A stretch of DNA of 64,000 nucleotides from an uncultured Oleiphilaceae bacterium (GCA_913060665.1 CAJXUY010000006.1:62001-126000); one strand, 5' to 3'. Numbered from the stretch's first letter, positions 17,177 to 26,994 are shown. Numbers and translations are program-made. The notes: generated by a model from the letters alone, not told the origin.

Positions 17177-18076
17177 ATGGAGTTTAATGTTCAGTACATT
17201 TTATTTGCGTTTGCACCCATTTTTATCGGGTTTATCCTGTGGGAAGTTTGGTACCTGAAAGGCCGTAAAACGGAGTTTCCAACCGCTCAATACAGCTGGG
17301 CTGACACCCTATCTAACGGTGTACTAGCACTAATGCATGAAGCGAGCGATGCCATTGCGGCACTTGGCGTAATGGTAATCTACAATACCTTGTTCGGCTT
17401 CCATTTATTTGAAATCGAAAACACTGTTTGGAGCATTCTGCTGCTATTTGTATTACAAGATTTTCTTTACTATTGGTTTCATCGTGCAAGTCACCGTATT
17501 AGATGGTTTTGGGCGTCTCATGTGGTACACCACTCATCCGAGTCACTCAACTTCTCAACCGCTTTTCGCCAAAGTGCAACCTACCCCATTTCGGGCATGT
17601 GGGTATTCTGGTTGCCGTTAGTCGCGCTAGGATTCCAACCTGAAACCGTCATTGCTGTCGTGTTATTCAACTTGGCCTACCAGTTTTTTATTCACACTCA
17701 AGTTACCCCCAAGCTGGGGTGGATAGAACTCATCTTCAATACGCCGTCACATCACCGAGTGCACCATGCTCGCAACCCTGAATATATCGACCAAAACTAT
17801 GCCGGTACGCTAATTATCTGGGATCGCCTATTTAGTACTTTTGTAGAAGAGAAAGATGACTTAGCTTGTGAGTATGGCATAACCGATCAAATACAAACTC
17901 ACAACCCCATCACCTTAACGTTTCATGAGTGGCGGTCGATGTTGAAAGATATGAGCGCGCCTAACCAACGCATGTGGCAAAGACTAAAACACCTTTGGGC
18001 GCCACCTGAGTGGGGTAAACAAGAAGCTCCAATAAACAACGATAATGGGTTTATGCATACCAAACCCCAGAGTTAA
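17177..18076 (+). CDS. Sterol desaturase / fatty acid hydroxylase family membrane protein
   Basis: An integral membrane di-iron enzyme of the sterol desaturase superfamily. The three histidine boxes are present: FHRASHR (HxxxH), SHVVHHSSE (HxxHH) and SHHRVHHARN (HHxxHH), among about four membrane segments. The substrate is unknown; family members hydroxylate sterols, fatty acids or ether lipids. Two ATGs compete. The one at 17168 has only 1 nt between AGGAG and the codon, so the second at 17177 is preferred. It is divergent from the araC-type gene and could be a target of that regulator. Confidence 0.85.
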   Translation: MEFNVQYILFAFAPIFIGFILWEVWYLKGRKTEFPTAQYSWADTLSNGVLALMHEASDAIAALGVMVIYNTLFGFHLFEIENTVWSILLLFVLQDFLYYWFHRASHRIRWFWASHVVHHSSESLNFSTAFRQSATYPISGMWVFWLPLVALGFQPETVIAVVLFNLAYQFFIHTQVTPKLGWIELIFNTPSHHRVHHARNPEYIDQNYAGTLIIWDRLFSTFVEEKDDLACEYGITDQIQTHNPITLTFHEWRSMLKDMSAPNQRMWQRLKHLWAPPEWGKQEAPINNDNGFMHTKPQS

Positions 18077-18150
18077 AGGCTCGCTTACCGCCGCTACATT
18101 TGTTATGTTTCAAAACAACAGATTCCTGCAATCAAATATTGAGACGACAT

Positions 18151-18534
18151 ATGAGCGACAACGAGCTAAAAAGCATACTGGAATTAGATTGCGAGGAGCG
18201 ATACGACTACTTTTTGAGTGTCGTCGGTGAAGAGAAAGAGATCTGGATACTGGCCAATAGCGATCAGCAATTTCTAAAGATCTACGCTGAAGATGATGGG
18301 TTTGAGTACCTGCCCGTTTGGCCCAGTGAAGTGTTTGCAACTGAGTACTCAAAAGACACTCAAGACCTTGAGCCTAAAAGTATCTCGTTACCAGAGTTTT
18401 TTGAAAAATGGGTACAGGGTTTAACAAAAGACGCCATAGAAATAGGTGTACTTCCAGGGCTCGACCCAGATGTATGGGTTACACCACCTTCTGAGCTTCA
18501 AAAAGACCTTCAAGAAGAGTTATCTAATTTTTAG
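18151..18534 (+). CDS. DUF2750 domain protein
   Basis: A 127-residue soluble acidic protein starting MSDNELKSILELDCEERYD. The body fits DUF2750: RYDYFLSVVGEEKEIWIL, DGFEYLPVWPSEVFATEY, SISLPEFFEKWVQGL and GLDPDVWVTPP. Members are small cytoplasmic proteins, sometimes linked to immunity-type contexts, with no established role. The ATG at 18151 is chosen over an upstream frame because homologues begin near this point, although the ribosome site is weak. It lies 75 nt after the hydroxylase-family gene on the same strand. Confidence 0.72.
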   Translation: MSDNELKSILELDCEERYDYFLSVVGEEKEIWILANSDQQFLKIYAEDDGFEYLPVWPSEVFATEYSKDTQDLEPKSISLPEFFEKWVQGLTKDAIEIGVLPGLDPDVWVTPPSELQKDLQEELSNF

Positions 18535-18579
18535 AGTTAAACGCCCCACTAATAGCTTTAACTGGTGAACGTTATAGTA

Positions 18580-19470
18580 TTAGCGTTCGCTACTCTTCCC
18601 ATTAGTTCTCAATAAATACAACACCGGCATCAGTATCCCCAGCATCACAACGCCCCCTCCAACCATCTGCTGAACAGTCGGAAACAGCCCTAAAAAAACC
18701 CATGACATAATGGCAGTAAAAACCGGACTCAACATGATAAACAACGTTGATTGACTCACGGGTATATATCGAACCGAATACATATAAGAAAGGCGAGAGA
18801 TTAACGGGCCAAAAAAAGCCGAGGCAACTGCATACCCCCAAATTTCAGCGCTAATCTTAACAATTTCAGTCATAACCCCTGGGATAAACGCGATAAAAGC
18901 GCACCCCATCAAAAGCCTAAGAAAGTTAAGCGTGACGGGCTCAATTTGATGGATGATCGACTTTAGAACCACCTGACTCACGCCGAAACAAAGCGCTGCC
19001 ATCACTGCCCACAAATAAAAACCCAGTTCGCCACCCAGCGTGAAATTTTCGTTATAGCTCATCAAAAAGAAACCGGAAAACGCCGTCAGCGCGCCGGGTA
19101 TTAGGAACTTAACCATCTCTTCTCGTAGAAATAGCCAACCCATAAATAACACCATTATGACCTGCGTTCTCGTGATCAGCACCGTAACAGAAGGGTCTAT
19201 ACCTTCCATTGATCGGCCAATCGCATAGTTACCCACCACGGACAACACAGCAAACAGAAACGCTCCCCATAGCGTCATTTTATTGATCTTGATGGTGTTT
19301 TTCTTAGCAGCACTACCCACTAAACTAAATAAAAACCCAATAATATATACCGCTAACAGATAGGTTTGCGGGTCGGTGGTTTCCAATGCTTTTTTATAAG
19401 GCACAAAAAACAGCGCAGCAGAAAGCGAGCCTAGCGTGGCAAATAAAAAACCTTTGGTTTGCGGTCGCAA
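18580..19470 (-). CDS. EamA/DMT family transporter
   Basis: A 296-residue membrane protein with ten hydrophobic segments in two five-helix halves, the drug/metabolite transporter layout of two EamA domains. Features include GFLFATLGSLSAALFFVPYK at the start, LITRTQVIMVLFMGWLFLREE closing the first half, and LSPVFTAIMSWVFLGLFPT near the end of the second. It resides in the inner membrane and probably exports a small metabolite of unknown identity. It converges on the DUF2750 gene and diverges from the next gene. Confidence 0.85.
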   Translation of the reverse strand: MRPQTKGFLFATLGSLSAALFFVPYKKALETTDPQTYLLAVYIIGFLFSLVGSAAKKNTIKINKMTLWGAFLFAVLSVVGNYAIGRSMEGIDPSVTVLITRTQVIMVLFMGWLFLREEMVKFLIPGALTAFSGFFLMSYNENFTLGGELGFYLWAVMAALCFGVSQVVLKSIIHQIEPVTLNFLRLLMGCAFIAFIPGVMTEIVKISAEIWGYAVASAFFGPLISRLSYMYSVRYIPVSQSTLFIMLSPVFTAIMSWVFLGLFPTVQQMVGGGVVMLGILMPVLYLLRTNGKSSER

Positions 19471-19718
19471 GATGAAAACCCTTTTTTGCGTAAATAGCCT
19501 AAATTCATGACTATTAAACTAGATATTGAACCAAAAAGCGCGATGACTAGTAAAGAAACTAAAATCGCTTACCCACACCCGACTCACTAAGGTCCGGCCT
19601 ACCCCCTCCATACTCAACCTAGTAGCGCGGGTCCATATAGGAAACTGACTTCCTGTCACCTCCCTGATAATATACCGCCCATCAACTTTTCAACTATAAC
19701 CTAGGGATGGTGTAACAA

Positions 19719-20198
19719 ATGGATTTTAAGGTGTCTGCCTGGCTATTGCTGGCATTATTAAGCGCAAGCAACCTTTTACAAGCGGCTGAATCAAACATCA
19801 TGATGATAGCTAAAGTCATTCGCTCCGGCACAACGATGAGCCAAGTGGTGTTTTTCAACAGTAAAAACGTAACTACGCTTGAAAGATGCAAAGAAGAGAA
19901 AAGGTTAGGTATTAGTTACGGCTGGAGAGAATTCAATCACCGTTTTAACAAAAAGGCTGGGCAAAACTTTCAGGTTCATTATCAATGCGTGGACTCCAAC
20001 CTAACGCTATCAAAATGGTCAGGAGCAACTAGACGAAAGTATAAGAACGTGTACCTGGTCAAAATAGAAAATGAATCGGCGGTAATCTCATTGACTGATT
20101 CCTATATGGCTTGTATAAAAAAAGTAAGATCAATTCAACCAGAAGAAAGCTCCTCTTTATTCTGTGGAAACTCAAACCAAGCAATCACTTCGAGCTAA
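19719..20198 (+). CDS. Hypothetical exported protein, 159 aa
   Basis: No family recognised. A signal peptide is clear: DFKVSAWLLLALLSASNLLQ with cleavage after LQAAES near residue 24. The mature part is basic, has several cysteines that could pair (in TLERCKEEKR, YQCVDSN, YMACIKK and SLFCGNS), and is probably periplasmic. The four mature cysteines point to two disulfides. It stands alone in a divergent promoter region opposite the EamA gene, with a second small exported gene 59 nt downstream. Confidence 0.6.
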   Translation: MDFKVSAWLLLALLSASNLLQAAESNIMMIAKVIRSGTTMSQVVFFNSKNVTTLERCKEEKRLGISYGWREFNHRFNKKAGQNFQVHYQCVDSNLTLSKWSGATRRKYKNVYLVKIENESAVISLTDSYMACIKKVRSIQPEESSSLFCGNSNQAITSS

Positions 20199-20257
20199 CG
20201 ACGGACAGGCTAATAATCAACCGAGATTTGGCATCAATTTAAGGAGCTGTAAGGTCG

Positions 20258-20656
20258 ATGAGAACTTTGAAACTAATCCTACTGTGCGCAGCAATATTTT
20301 TCGGTGCTTTGGCAATATTTGAAAAATCTCCCCTTAATGTTAAATACGAAATATCTGACTGGTTTTCTCGCTTAGGAACACCGGACTTCATCACAGCACT
20401 GGATTCCATTTCCAGCAGAGATCAGTCTGAAACTATTCGTGAATATAAAAACAGAGGCCATGAGTTAACCTGTTATGGGGACCTACGAAAGGAAGATAAA
20501 ATAGGTTCAGCCACTGACTACCTTTGTTATGCCTATATCAGTTCTGCTTATGACAATATTCCAGCCAGATTAGTGACATTCTTCTTTAACAGACATTCAA
20601 CACTAGCGAATAGAACCCAGTTTATTAAAACCTCAATATCGGAGTATCTTGGTTAA
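20258..20656 (+). CDS. Hypothetical membrane-anchored protein, 132 aa
   Basis: No family recognised. It has an AGGAG ribosome site 8-9 nt before the ATG. A hydrophobic N-terminal segment (residues about 4-22, LKLILLCAAIFFGALAIFEK) could be an anchor or an uncleaved signal. The periplasmic remainder has two cysteines (HELTCYGDLRK and DYLCYAYISS). It may be co-transcribed with the preceding exported gene. It converges on the HTTM-DCC gene, whose stop lies 11 nt away. Confidence 0.55.
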   Translation: MRTLKLILLCAAIFFGALAIFEKSPLNVKYEISDWFSRLGTPDFITALDSISSRDQSETIREYKNRGHELTCYGDLRKEDKIGSATDYLCYAYISSAYDNIPARLVTFFFNRHSTLANRTQFIKTSISEYLG

Positions 20657-20667
20657 AACAACCGCCG

Positions 20668-21921
20668 TTAACAAAATCTGGACATTAAAACAGTCCTTTC
20701 ATGTTTGTCCCATACGATCGGACAAGTTGTTTTCGGAGTGGCAAACAAACGATATCGCCTTGCCCCGATAAAGCGATATGCCTTATTGACTAATTTGATC
20801 GGCAGACGGTTAAGTAGACCACCCAAAACAGCCCATAAACCACCTAGCTTTAACAATAATTGAACAACCGCTGGCCCCTCTACACTGTGCTCGCCTTTAT
20901 CATTTAACAGGATAAAACTATCCGGTAGAGCTTGTTGAGTAGGCTGATCAAACACCGCATTAAAATACTCACTTCCGATAGTCGAAAAATTAAAGCGCTG
21001 CACCCTATCTTCAGAGAGTACAAGTCGAACCACTCGATGACACAAGCCACACTCGCCATCATAAAAAATCGTCTCTGCTGAGACCGGTTTCTTACTACGG
21101 TTCCACGCTGGGTCATAAGTCAGTAAATGAAATAGCAACATCACAACAGTTAAATCGGGAAAGTTCAGCAAGAATAGAAACCCGAGCTGTACGACAAACA
21201 TCGCCTTCCACATAAAACGCCTAAAGAATGGGACGATAATCAGAGGTAAAAACAGATACTCGACCCATAGAATGCCATGGGTGATAAACCCTAATACACT
21301 GTCAGGCAGCAACAAAAACAGGTCTCTTAAGAAATAATCTCTGGCAAGTGGGTTTTGTAACACCAAACTCAGCGTATCACCGGCTAGCCATGATGGGCTT
21401 AGCAGTTTGGTATAGCCGCTATAGGTGTAGGTTAACGCCATTACAAGCCATGCAGCCACAAACACACTCTGCGGCATTCGCCATGACCCAGCAGGGCTCG
21501 CTCGGCCTATCGCCGACACAGAACCGTAGGGTGAAGACGGAATAAACAGATGCGCCAATAGCATCCAGCCCAAATATGGCAACGCAGGATTAGCAATCAA
21601 AGGGTTTCGACCAAATAGACAGGCTAGAACAAACCAAATCCAAACCGCTGCCCACTTATCTTTATATCCCACTAAAAACGACAAAGAAGCAGCCGCAGCG
21701 CTTATAACAAGTGATAATACAAACCAAGGCGCATCATAGAACCCTAAGATGTTTGGAAACGCATTAATAATCGGACTAAATGACGAATCTGAAATCATAC
21801 CCTCAGTAGAAAACAGCTCTGCAGCCCAAGGTAATAAATGTAAAAAGTGAACCATTAAATATCCACCTAATAACGCGCGGTATAGGCTATATTGCCCGCC
21901 CGTCCACATTGACCCTTTCAT
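20668..21921 (-). CDS. HTTM domain-DCC (DUF393) fusion membrane protein
   Basis: A 417-residue fusion. Residues 1-270 hold about seven to eight membrane segments resembling the HTTM/vitamin-K-dependent-carboxylase-like fold, including TYTYSGYTKLLSPSWLAGDT, typical of bacterial HTTM proteins. Residues about 283-400 form a DCC (DUF393) domain beginning IFYDGECGLCHRVVR, with the thioredoxin-like CxxC at 291-294. The fusion suggests a membrane redox protein, but no substrate is known. It is 2 nt from the small gene upstream (21924-22223), so the two are probably co-translated. Confidence 0.8.
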   Translation of the reverse strand: MKGSMWTGGQYSLYRALLGGYLMVHFLHLLPWAAELFSTEGMISDSSFSPIINAFPNILGFYDAPWFVLSLVISAAAASLSFLVGYKDKWAAVWIWFVLACLFGRNPLIANPALPYLGWMLLAHLFIPSSPYGSVSAIGRASPAGSWRMPQSVFVAAWLVMALTYTYSGYTKLLSPSWLAGDTLSLVLQNPLARDYFLRDLFLLLPDSVLGFITHGILWVEYLFLPLIIVPFFRRFMWKAMFVVQLGFLFLLNFPDLTVVMLLFHLLTYDPAWNRSKKPVSAETIFYDGECGLCHRVVRLVLSEDRVQRFNFSTIGSEYFNAVFDQPTQQALPDSFILLNDKGEHSVEGPAVVQLLLKLGGLWAVLGGLLNRLPIKLVNKAYRFIGARRYRLFATPKTTCPIVWDKHERTVLMSRFC

Positions 21922-21923
21922 CT

Positions 21924-22223
21924 TTATACGCCTCCTACATTGGTCATCTGTGCATCACATACGATGGGATAGACTAACTGCCATTTAGGGTCGATTATCG
22001 CTCGATTGTTTGGCTCTATCCTGACCACAAACTGCGTTGGCAAGGGTGTTGGCAACGGTAGCTCTCGCAATAGTCCACGATGAGTACAAAACGCGAAATT
22101 AACTGCGCTTTGCGACGCGGCGCCAATACCTTTAAGCGTGGACCACCCTGCCAGATCGCCTATCATCTGTAATGACCCAACCCCCACCAGTAAGACCGTG
22201 ACGGCTATTGATTTATAGTTCAT
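21924..22223 (-). CDS. Small membrane-anchored protein linked to the HTTM-DCC gene
   Basis: Not recognised. The 99-residue product has one N-terminal hydrophobic segment (SIAVTVLLVGVGSLQMIGDL) and a proline-rich periplasmic part with RELPLPTPLPTQFVVRIEPN. Two cysteines occur, in FAFCTHRG and YPIVCDAQ. An AAGGAGAG ribosome site precedes the ATG at 22223. Tight linkage (2 nt) to the HTTM-DCC gene, whose C-terminus has a CxxC, suggests a partner or accessory subunit; this is inference from position only. Confidence 0.55.
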   Translation of the reverse strand: MNYKSIAVTVLLVGVGSLQMIGDLAGWSTLKGIGAASQSAVNFAFCTHRGLLRELPLPTPLPTQFVVRIEPNNRAIIDPKWQLVYPIVCDAQMTNVGGV

Positions 22224-22673
22224 ACATTCTCTCCTTGCTTTGTATGCCTTTGTTTATAACGGTGACCTTCTTGCCTCGTAACATTATCCAAACTTGCTGC
22301 TCTTTTTCTACAGTAAATCCACACCGCTCAGGTATCACCACTCCTAGTATCGCTACCATCGGCAACACCTCCATATTACCTCCTTATTTTTTGATTATTT
22401 TGAGGCAATACTCTCTGTTAGGCGCGTTATTTAAAATCTTTTTGTTAAATGGAGACGCATTTTAGACCAATAGTATCGAATAGTAATACCTGAGTAGTCA
22501 GTGCGACAAGCTCTTCCAGACCATAAGGTAAAATATCAACAGAGGAATCCTAAACCCCAGTTGAAGCCAACATTCACACCAACGTAAAAATACTGTCATT
22601 TAACCTTCATATTTCCCCTTTAGTTTTAACCACGACATTTTGATGTTTAGCGGATTCTTTAGGAGAGCAAATC
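22224..22673. other. Divergent intergenic region, no gene seen
   Basis: About 450 bases between two divergent genes. The single open frame on the plus strand (to 22465) has no ribosome site or recognisable composition and is not credited. It presumably carries the promoters of both neighbours. No strong hairpin, repeat or operator was found by eye. Confidence 0.5.
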
Positions 22674-22874
22674 ATGCAAAACCACAACAATTCAGTCGTT
22701 GCACCGGTTCAAGTCGATTTGGTTGATATATTTATGGATTTGAACAAACACGAATCAAACGTTAAAGAAAAGAATAAAGCACAACGTAAACTGGCCGCTC
22801 GTCGAGGCATTGAGCAGCATTACGAAAAGAAGCAGCTTGAAGCGGCGCTAAAAGAGTTTTGGGAAGATATTTAA
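22674..22874 (+). CDS. PA3496-family small protein
   Basis: A 66-residue, highly charged helical protein. Its core QRKLAARRGIEQHYEKKQLEA and acidic end EFWEDI resemble the PA3496 family of Pseudomonas and relatives (arRaiEdhxEerrL pattern). That family is annotated as putative envelope-integrity protein on thin evidence. A TTAGGAGAG ribosome site lies 7 nt before the ATG. It converges on the alkS-type gene with 14 nt between stops. Confidence 0.6.
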   Translation: MQNHNNSVVAPVQVDLVDIFMDLNKHESNVKEKNKAQRKLAARRGIEQHYEKKQLEAALKEFWEDI

Positions 22875-22888
22875 CCCGCAAAAGCGGT

Positions 22889-25576
22889 TTATAAATAGCC
22901 TTTCTCACGCGCCAACAATACAGCAGAGCTTCTATTTTTCACATGCAACTTAGAATAAATATTATGAAGGTGCCACTTCAGGGTACCTTCAGAAATATAG
23001 AGTTCAGCAGCAATATCTTTGTTAGCCGAACCCTGCTCTAATTTTTTAATAATAGCCGTTTCTTTTGTCGTCAGTGCATCGACGCTGTTAGACTCAACCG
23101 AGTCATCTTCAGGTGGTCTTTTACTGGACAACACTTTCAAAAATGAGTGGTAAGACGTCCCTTTTGAACCTGCTCCAACATACGTCAAAATCGGGGCCAG
23201 CAACGCCGAATCATCCAAAAATAGCCGGTAGTAGTTTTGAGTGGTGGCAATACCCAGCGCTTTTATCAAACTTTGCCTAGATTTGTCTTTATCACCTGCT
23301 AGCCAATATGAGATCGCTTCAAGCTTTAACCATTCAGCCAACCGCCTTAAATGACCGAACCTTTCGGCTCTCTCAATCAACGATATCAATATAGACAAAG
23401 CACCCGAATAGTTCTGATTTTCAAACATCATATAGATTATGCTTCTAGCGGCTATTTTGTGCTCCAATCGTTCAAGCTCAAAACTCGTTGCGCTACCTAA
23501 AATAAGATCATATTGACTGGAGTATTGCTCCGCCTCCGCCACTCTATGATGACGCAGAAGCCAAACCACTAACTCATCGGCTAGCTTAAGGTATAGCCGC
23601 TTTAATGACTGACTTTCGGCCCATTTGATACCATCTTTTAAAAACCCAATACCCTCTTCAACCGCCCCATCATTCATAAAGAGGCGAGCCTTGGTCTCAT
23701 AAGCAGCCATTAGCATATCGGTTGAGCTTTGCTCTTTTAGATATTCCAGCGCTCCGTCTAAATACTTATCGGCCAGTTCCAGTTCATCATACTCATAGTT
23801 GATCGCTGAAACCAGCGCCGCAAGACCAAAGCCAGGGTGAGATTTATCACCAAGTTGTTTCTGGGCCAGTTCGTACCCTTCTTTCGCCTCTTTTAGAGCT
23901 TCATGGTGAAACCCTTGCTTAGCATAAACAATAGCCGATAATGAGCGCGCCCAACATTGCCCGTAGTAACTACCATAGGCTTGAAAGTGCTCCATTGCAT
24001 CATTTAGCGCACATCTCGCCTGTATGAAGTCAGAGTGACATTTATCGCTGAACCCTTTCACTAACCAAGCAATCCCTAACTCGTAATGATAGTCATTAAT
24101 GTTTTTATAATGTGTATCATCATTCCACTCACTAAGCCACTGAGTCACCTCGGGAGCAACGGTCTCTATCTCATCTTTTAACGCTTTAGCTGCACAGGTC
24201 GCTAACGCCACCACCCGAGTAATTTCTTTTTGCACGTCGGTAGAATAAGACTGTTTTTTTCGCCCCAGCAAAGACATCTGCTCAATCGCCGCCAAAAACT
24301 GGCGACATGCACAAAACGACCATATATAGCCAATTCGAACCCTCGGATGCTGGCTAACTACTTCTTCAGGCAATGTCTTAAACCAATCCAGATAAGTGAC
24401 ATGCTTGGCATATCTCACCACCACCGTTGGAAAGGCATCTGCCATCCAAAGTGCTGCTTGGTCATACGCCTTAGCATGCAAGGCCAAACCAATGGCCTCT
24501 TCTTCGTTTTTTACGTCGTTAAACCAATGCGCAGCCTTCAAACGGGCTTGGTTTTGCTGACTGGGCGTTAGATCAAACTGACAACGTTTTCGCAGAAATA
24601 TATTAAATAGCTGATGAAACCTAAACCATGAACCCGAGGCATCAATGGGCGATATAAACGTGTTGTTTTTAATATAAGAGATTAACTGCTGAATCTCATC
24701 ATCGCCTTCACTCAAGAGCTGGCATATTTCTATATTGAACCGGTCAAGCATAGCCAATTTCAACATGAGAGTTTGAACAGCAGAGGGCTGTTGCTCAAAC
24801 ACTCGCTCAACAAAATAGCGATCAAATGCGACTTGGCCTTGGCTCAATTCTGCGATAAATGACTCAAGCGAAGACGCTTCAAGGTTAACCGCCGCAAAAT
24901 GGATCGCCGCTGGCCAACCTTCAGTCAAGTGAACCATCTTCTGCAATATACTCGAATCTGGAGTGGGTGCACCAGCCTGTTTAAACACCAATGCTATTTC
25001 TGACTTACCAAACCTCAAGGCTTCTTGAGTAATACTCGCAACCTGATTTTCCATCAGTAAATGAGCATACGAAAACGCTGCCGCTTTAGCTGTTGTAATA
25101 TAAAAACGAACATTGGGAGAGGTGTTTCTAATCAAGCGGTTTAGTATATCCAGTACCGAACCTTCGACCAGGAAGTCAACATCGTTTAAATAGATATTAA
25201 GCTGGCTAAAGTCGTTCAGCTCATCAATTAACGAGAGAATCCACGGGTTAAAGGAAGGAGGGGTAAATCCATCGGACTGATATTGATTACTCTTGCTGGC
25301 ATCGCTTGATTTAAGCGCAGCAATAGCCGCCCCGAATTTTTGAATAAGGTTTATCGGGTCATTATCTGACTGACGAATATTAACCCACAAAGAAGGCTGC
25401 TGCTGGGTACGGTAGATCTGACACAGTAGACCTGTTTTCCCATAGCCTGGTGGTGCCTGTATTAGCGTTAGCTTTTTCGGTGTTCGTTTTAATTGATCAA
25501 CCAACTTCTCCCGTACCAAGTGACCTCGAAATTCAGGAGGGGAAATGTCAGTTTCACTAATCGCAAGCAGACTCAT
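22889..25576 (-). CDS. alkS: AlkS-type LuxR/MalT family regulator of alkane oxidation
   Basis: An 895-residue ATP-dependent activator of the MalT/LAL class. It has Walker A APPGYGKTGLL at 41-51, a Walker B-like INIYLNDVDFLVEGS region near 125, and a long TPR-like superhelix at about 350-800. The C-terminal LuxR helix-turn-helix (about 830-895) contains TTKETAIIKKLEQGSANKDI and LHNIYSKLHVKNRSSAVLLA. MalT-type proteins of this size next to alkB, rubredoxin and rubredoxin reductase genes are AlkS orthologues, which activate alk promoters in response to alkanes. All five genes here are on one strand. The specific inducer is inferred from context. Confidence 0.82.
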   Translation of the reverse strand: MSLLAISETDISPPEFRGHLVREKLVDQLKRTPKKLTLIQAPPGYGKTGLLCQIYRTQQQPSLWVNIRQSDNDPINLIQKFGAAIAALKSSDASKSNQYQSDGFTPPSFNPWILSLIDELNDFSQLNIYLNDVDFLVEGSVLDILNRLIRNTSPNVRFYITTAKAAAFSYAHLLMENQVASITQEALRFGKSEIALVFKQAGAPTPDSSILQKMVHLTEGWPAAIHFAAVNLEASSLESFIAELSQGQVAFDRYFVERVFEQQPSAVQTLMLKLAMLDRFNIEICQLLSEGDDEIQQLISYIKNNTFISPIDASGSWFRFHQLFNIFLRKRCQFDLTPSQQNQARLKAAHWFNDVKNEEEAIGLALHAKAYDQAALWMADAFPTVVVRYAKHVTYLDWFKTLPEEVVSQHPRVRIGYIWSFCACRQFLAAIEQMSLLGRKKQSYSTDVQKEITRVVALATCAAKALKDEIETVAPEVTQWLSEWNDDTHYKNINDYHYELGIAWLVKGFSDKCHSDFIQARCALNDAMEHFQAYGSYYGQCWARSLSAIVYAKQGFHHEALKEAKEGYELAQKQLGDKSHPGFGLAALVSAINYEYDELELADKYLDGALEYLKEQSSTDMLMAAYETKARLFMNDGAVEEGIGFLKDGIKWAESQSLKRLYLKLADELVVWLLRHHRVAEAEQYSSQYDLILGSATSFELERLEHKIAARSIIYMMFENQNYSGALSILISLIERAERFGHLRRLAEWLKLEAISYWLAGDKDKSRQSLIKALGIATTQNYYRLFLDDSALLAPILTYVGAGSKGTSYHSFLKVLSSKRPPEDDSVESNSVDALTTKETAIIKKLEQGSANKDIAAELYISEGTLKWHLHNIYSKLHVKNRSSAVLLAREKGYL

Positions 25577-25678
25577 ACCGCAAGGTGATCCATATAGTTA
25601 ACAATCTTGACTCTAGCGCACCCCACCTACAGAGTAAACTATTCGGTTGACAGACTATGAGGTGTCTATTCTTTCTAA

Positions 25679-26899
25679 TCACGCAACCGCTTCATGGGAC
25701 TCGTTTATCTCGGCGGCTAACGATATGGTCGGCAAGCACTCGGATGCCAACTGGTTTTTCTTCGAGAGACACTGCCCGGTTAATGCAAAACCTGATAGCT
25801 CGCCAGCTTCATTGATAAAGCGAGCTTCTAGATCCAAACCTGACCCTTGAAGCTGCCATATACCTTTTTTATGTAGCGAAGGACACAGCACCGTTGGGCA
25901 AGCGTTTATTTTTACCGTAACCGGTAAAGCGGGTAGTACCAATGCCGTTTTGGTTCCCGTTAATGTTTTTGCGAGCGCCTTGGCTGCATGGGTCGCAGGA
26001 GCGATAAATGGTAAGGTCACGCCTTGATACTCTACGCAGTCACCCAGAGCATATATATCCGGTTGATTAGTCTTCGAGTATTCATCAACCTCAATACCTC
26101 GCTGCACCGTTACGCCAGCTTCCCGCGCTAAACCCACATTAGGTACTAAACCAACCGCAGATACGATCTCATCAATTTGAACCGTTGTGCCATCTGACAA
26201 ACACCCTGTCTTCACACCCTGTTCAGTCGTTGCAACCGATATTAACGTCGCACCCAGATGCCATTCTACACCTTGGTCCATCATGGCGTTCTTGATTTCT
26301 GTCCCCATCACCTCAGGCATTGTGCGCTGCAGGGGCCATTCGAGGAGATCCACTATATCGACTTCATAGTCACTCGAAATAAGGTCGCTGGCCAGCTCAC
26401 AGCCCACAAACCCTGCGCCGATAATCAGAATTTTTTTCTTTTGTTCAATACTCGCTCTAAAAGCCTCATAGTCTTCGAGGTTATTTATCGATAATAGCGG
26501 CGTGCACAACTCTCGCTCAATGGGTAACTTAACGGGGCTTGCCCCTGTTGCCAAAACAAGTGATTGATACTGAACCGTCATGACACTGCTTTCTTCAGAG
26601 TCGTTAAACAACCCCTTAATTTCCTTTCGCTCAGCATCAATATCGATGACCGTCATTTGACCAAGCAGTTTTACATTCAACTCTTCTGCAATCGTCTCTG
26701 CTTGTTTCATCACCAACTGACCTGGGGCTTTGTTCATCGACAATGCTTTAGATAAACTCGGTTTGTAGTAGCTCCGAATAGCCTCACGACTAATAATCGT
26801 AATTTCAGTCGCTTTACAATTTGCTCGAATCTCTCGCGCTAAGGTCAGGCCTGCATGGCCAGCCCCTATAATAACTATACTTTTTTTATTAACGCTCAT
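25679..26899 (-). CDS. rubB: Rubredoxin-NAD(+) reductase (AlkT/RubB)
   Basis: A flavoprotein that passes electrons from NADH to rubredoxin for AlkB. The FAD-binding motif IVIIGAGHAGLTLAREI is at the N-terminus. The NADH-binding GxGxxG motif ILIIGAGFVGCELASDL is near residue 155, and the second FAD contact DIYALGDCVEYQG near 280. The start at 26899 is preferred because TGAGG lies 5 nt upstream; the frame also extends six codons further. At 406 residues it fits the family. It follows the rubredoxin genes by about 95 nt and precedes alkS by 102 nt. Confidence 0.9.
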   Translation of the reverse strand: MSVNKKSIVIIGAGHAGLTLAREIRANCKATEITIISREAIRSYYKPSLSKALSMNKAPGQLVMKQAETIAEELNVKLLGQMTVIDIDAERKEIKGLFNDSEESSVMTVQYQSLVLATGASPVKLPIERELCTPLLSINNLEDYEAFRASIEQKKKILIIGAGFVGCELASDLISSDYEVDIVDLLEWPLQRTMPEVMGTEIKNAMMDQGVEWHLGATLISVATTEQGVKTGCLSDGTTVQIDEIVSAVGLVPNVGLAREAGVTVQRGIEVDEYSKTNQPDIYALGDCVEYQGVTLPFIAPATHAAKALAKTLTGTKTALVLPALPVTVKINACPTVLCPSLHKKGIWQLQGSGLDLEARFINEAGELSGFALTGQCLSKKNQLASECLPTISLAAEINESHEAVA

Positions 26900-26994
26900 A
26901 ATAACCTCAGGTGCCATATTCTAGCCTCTGCGTCGGGTTGCCAAAAGTAGGCTCATCAGAGAAACCCGGCCCACAAAGGTTCGAGGGACGCCAA

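Noticed and set aside
22208..22465. An 85-codon plus-strand frame in the gap before the PA3496-like gene
   Set aside because: It overlaps the start of a better-supported minus-strand gene and has no ribosome site or family resemblance.
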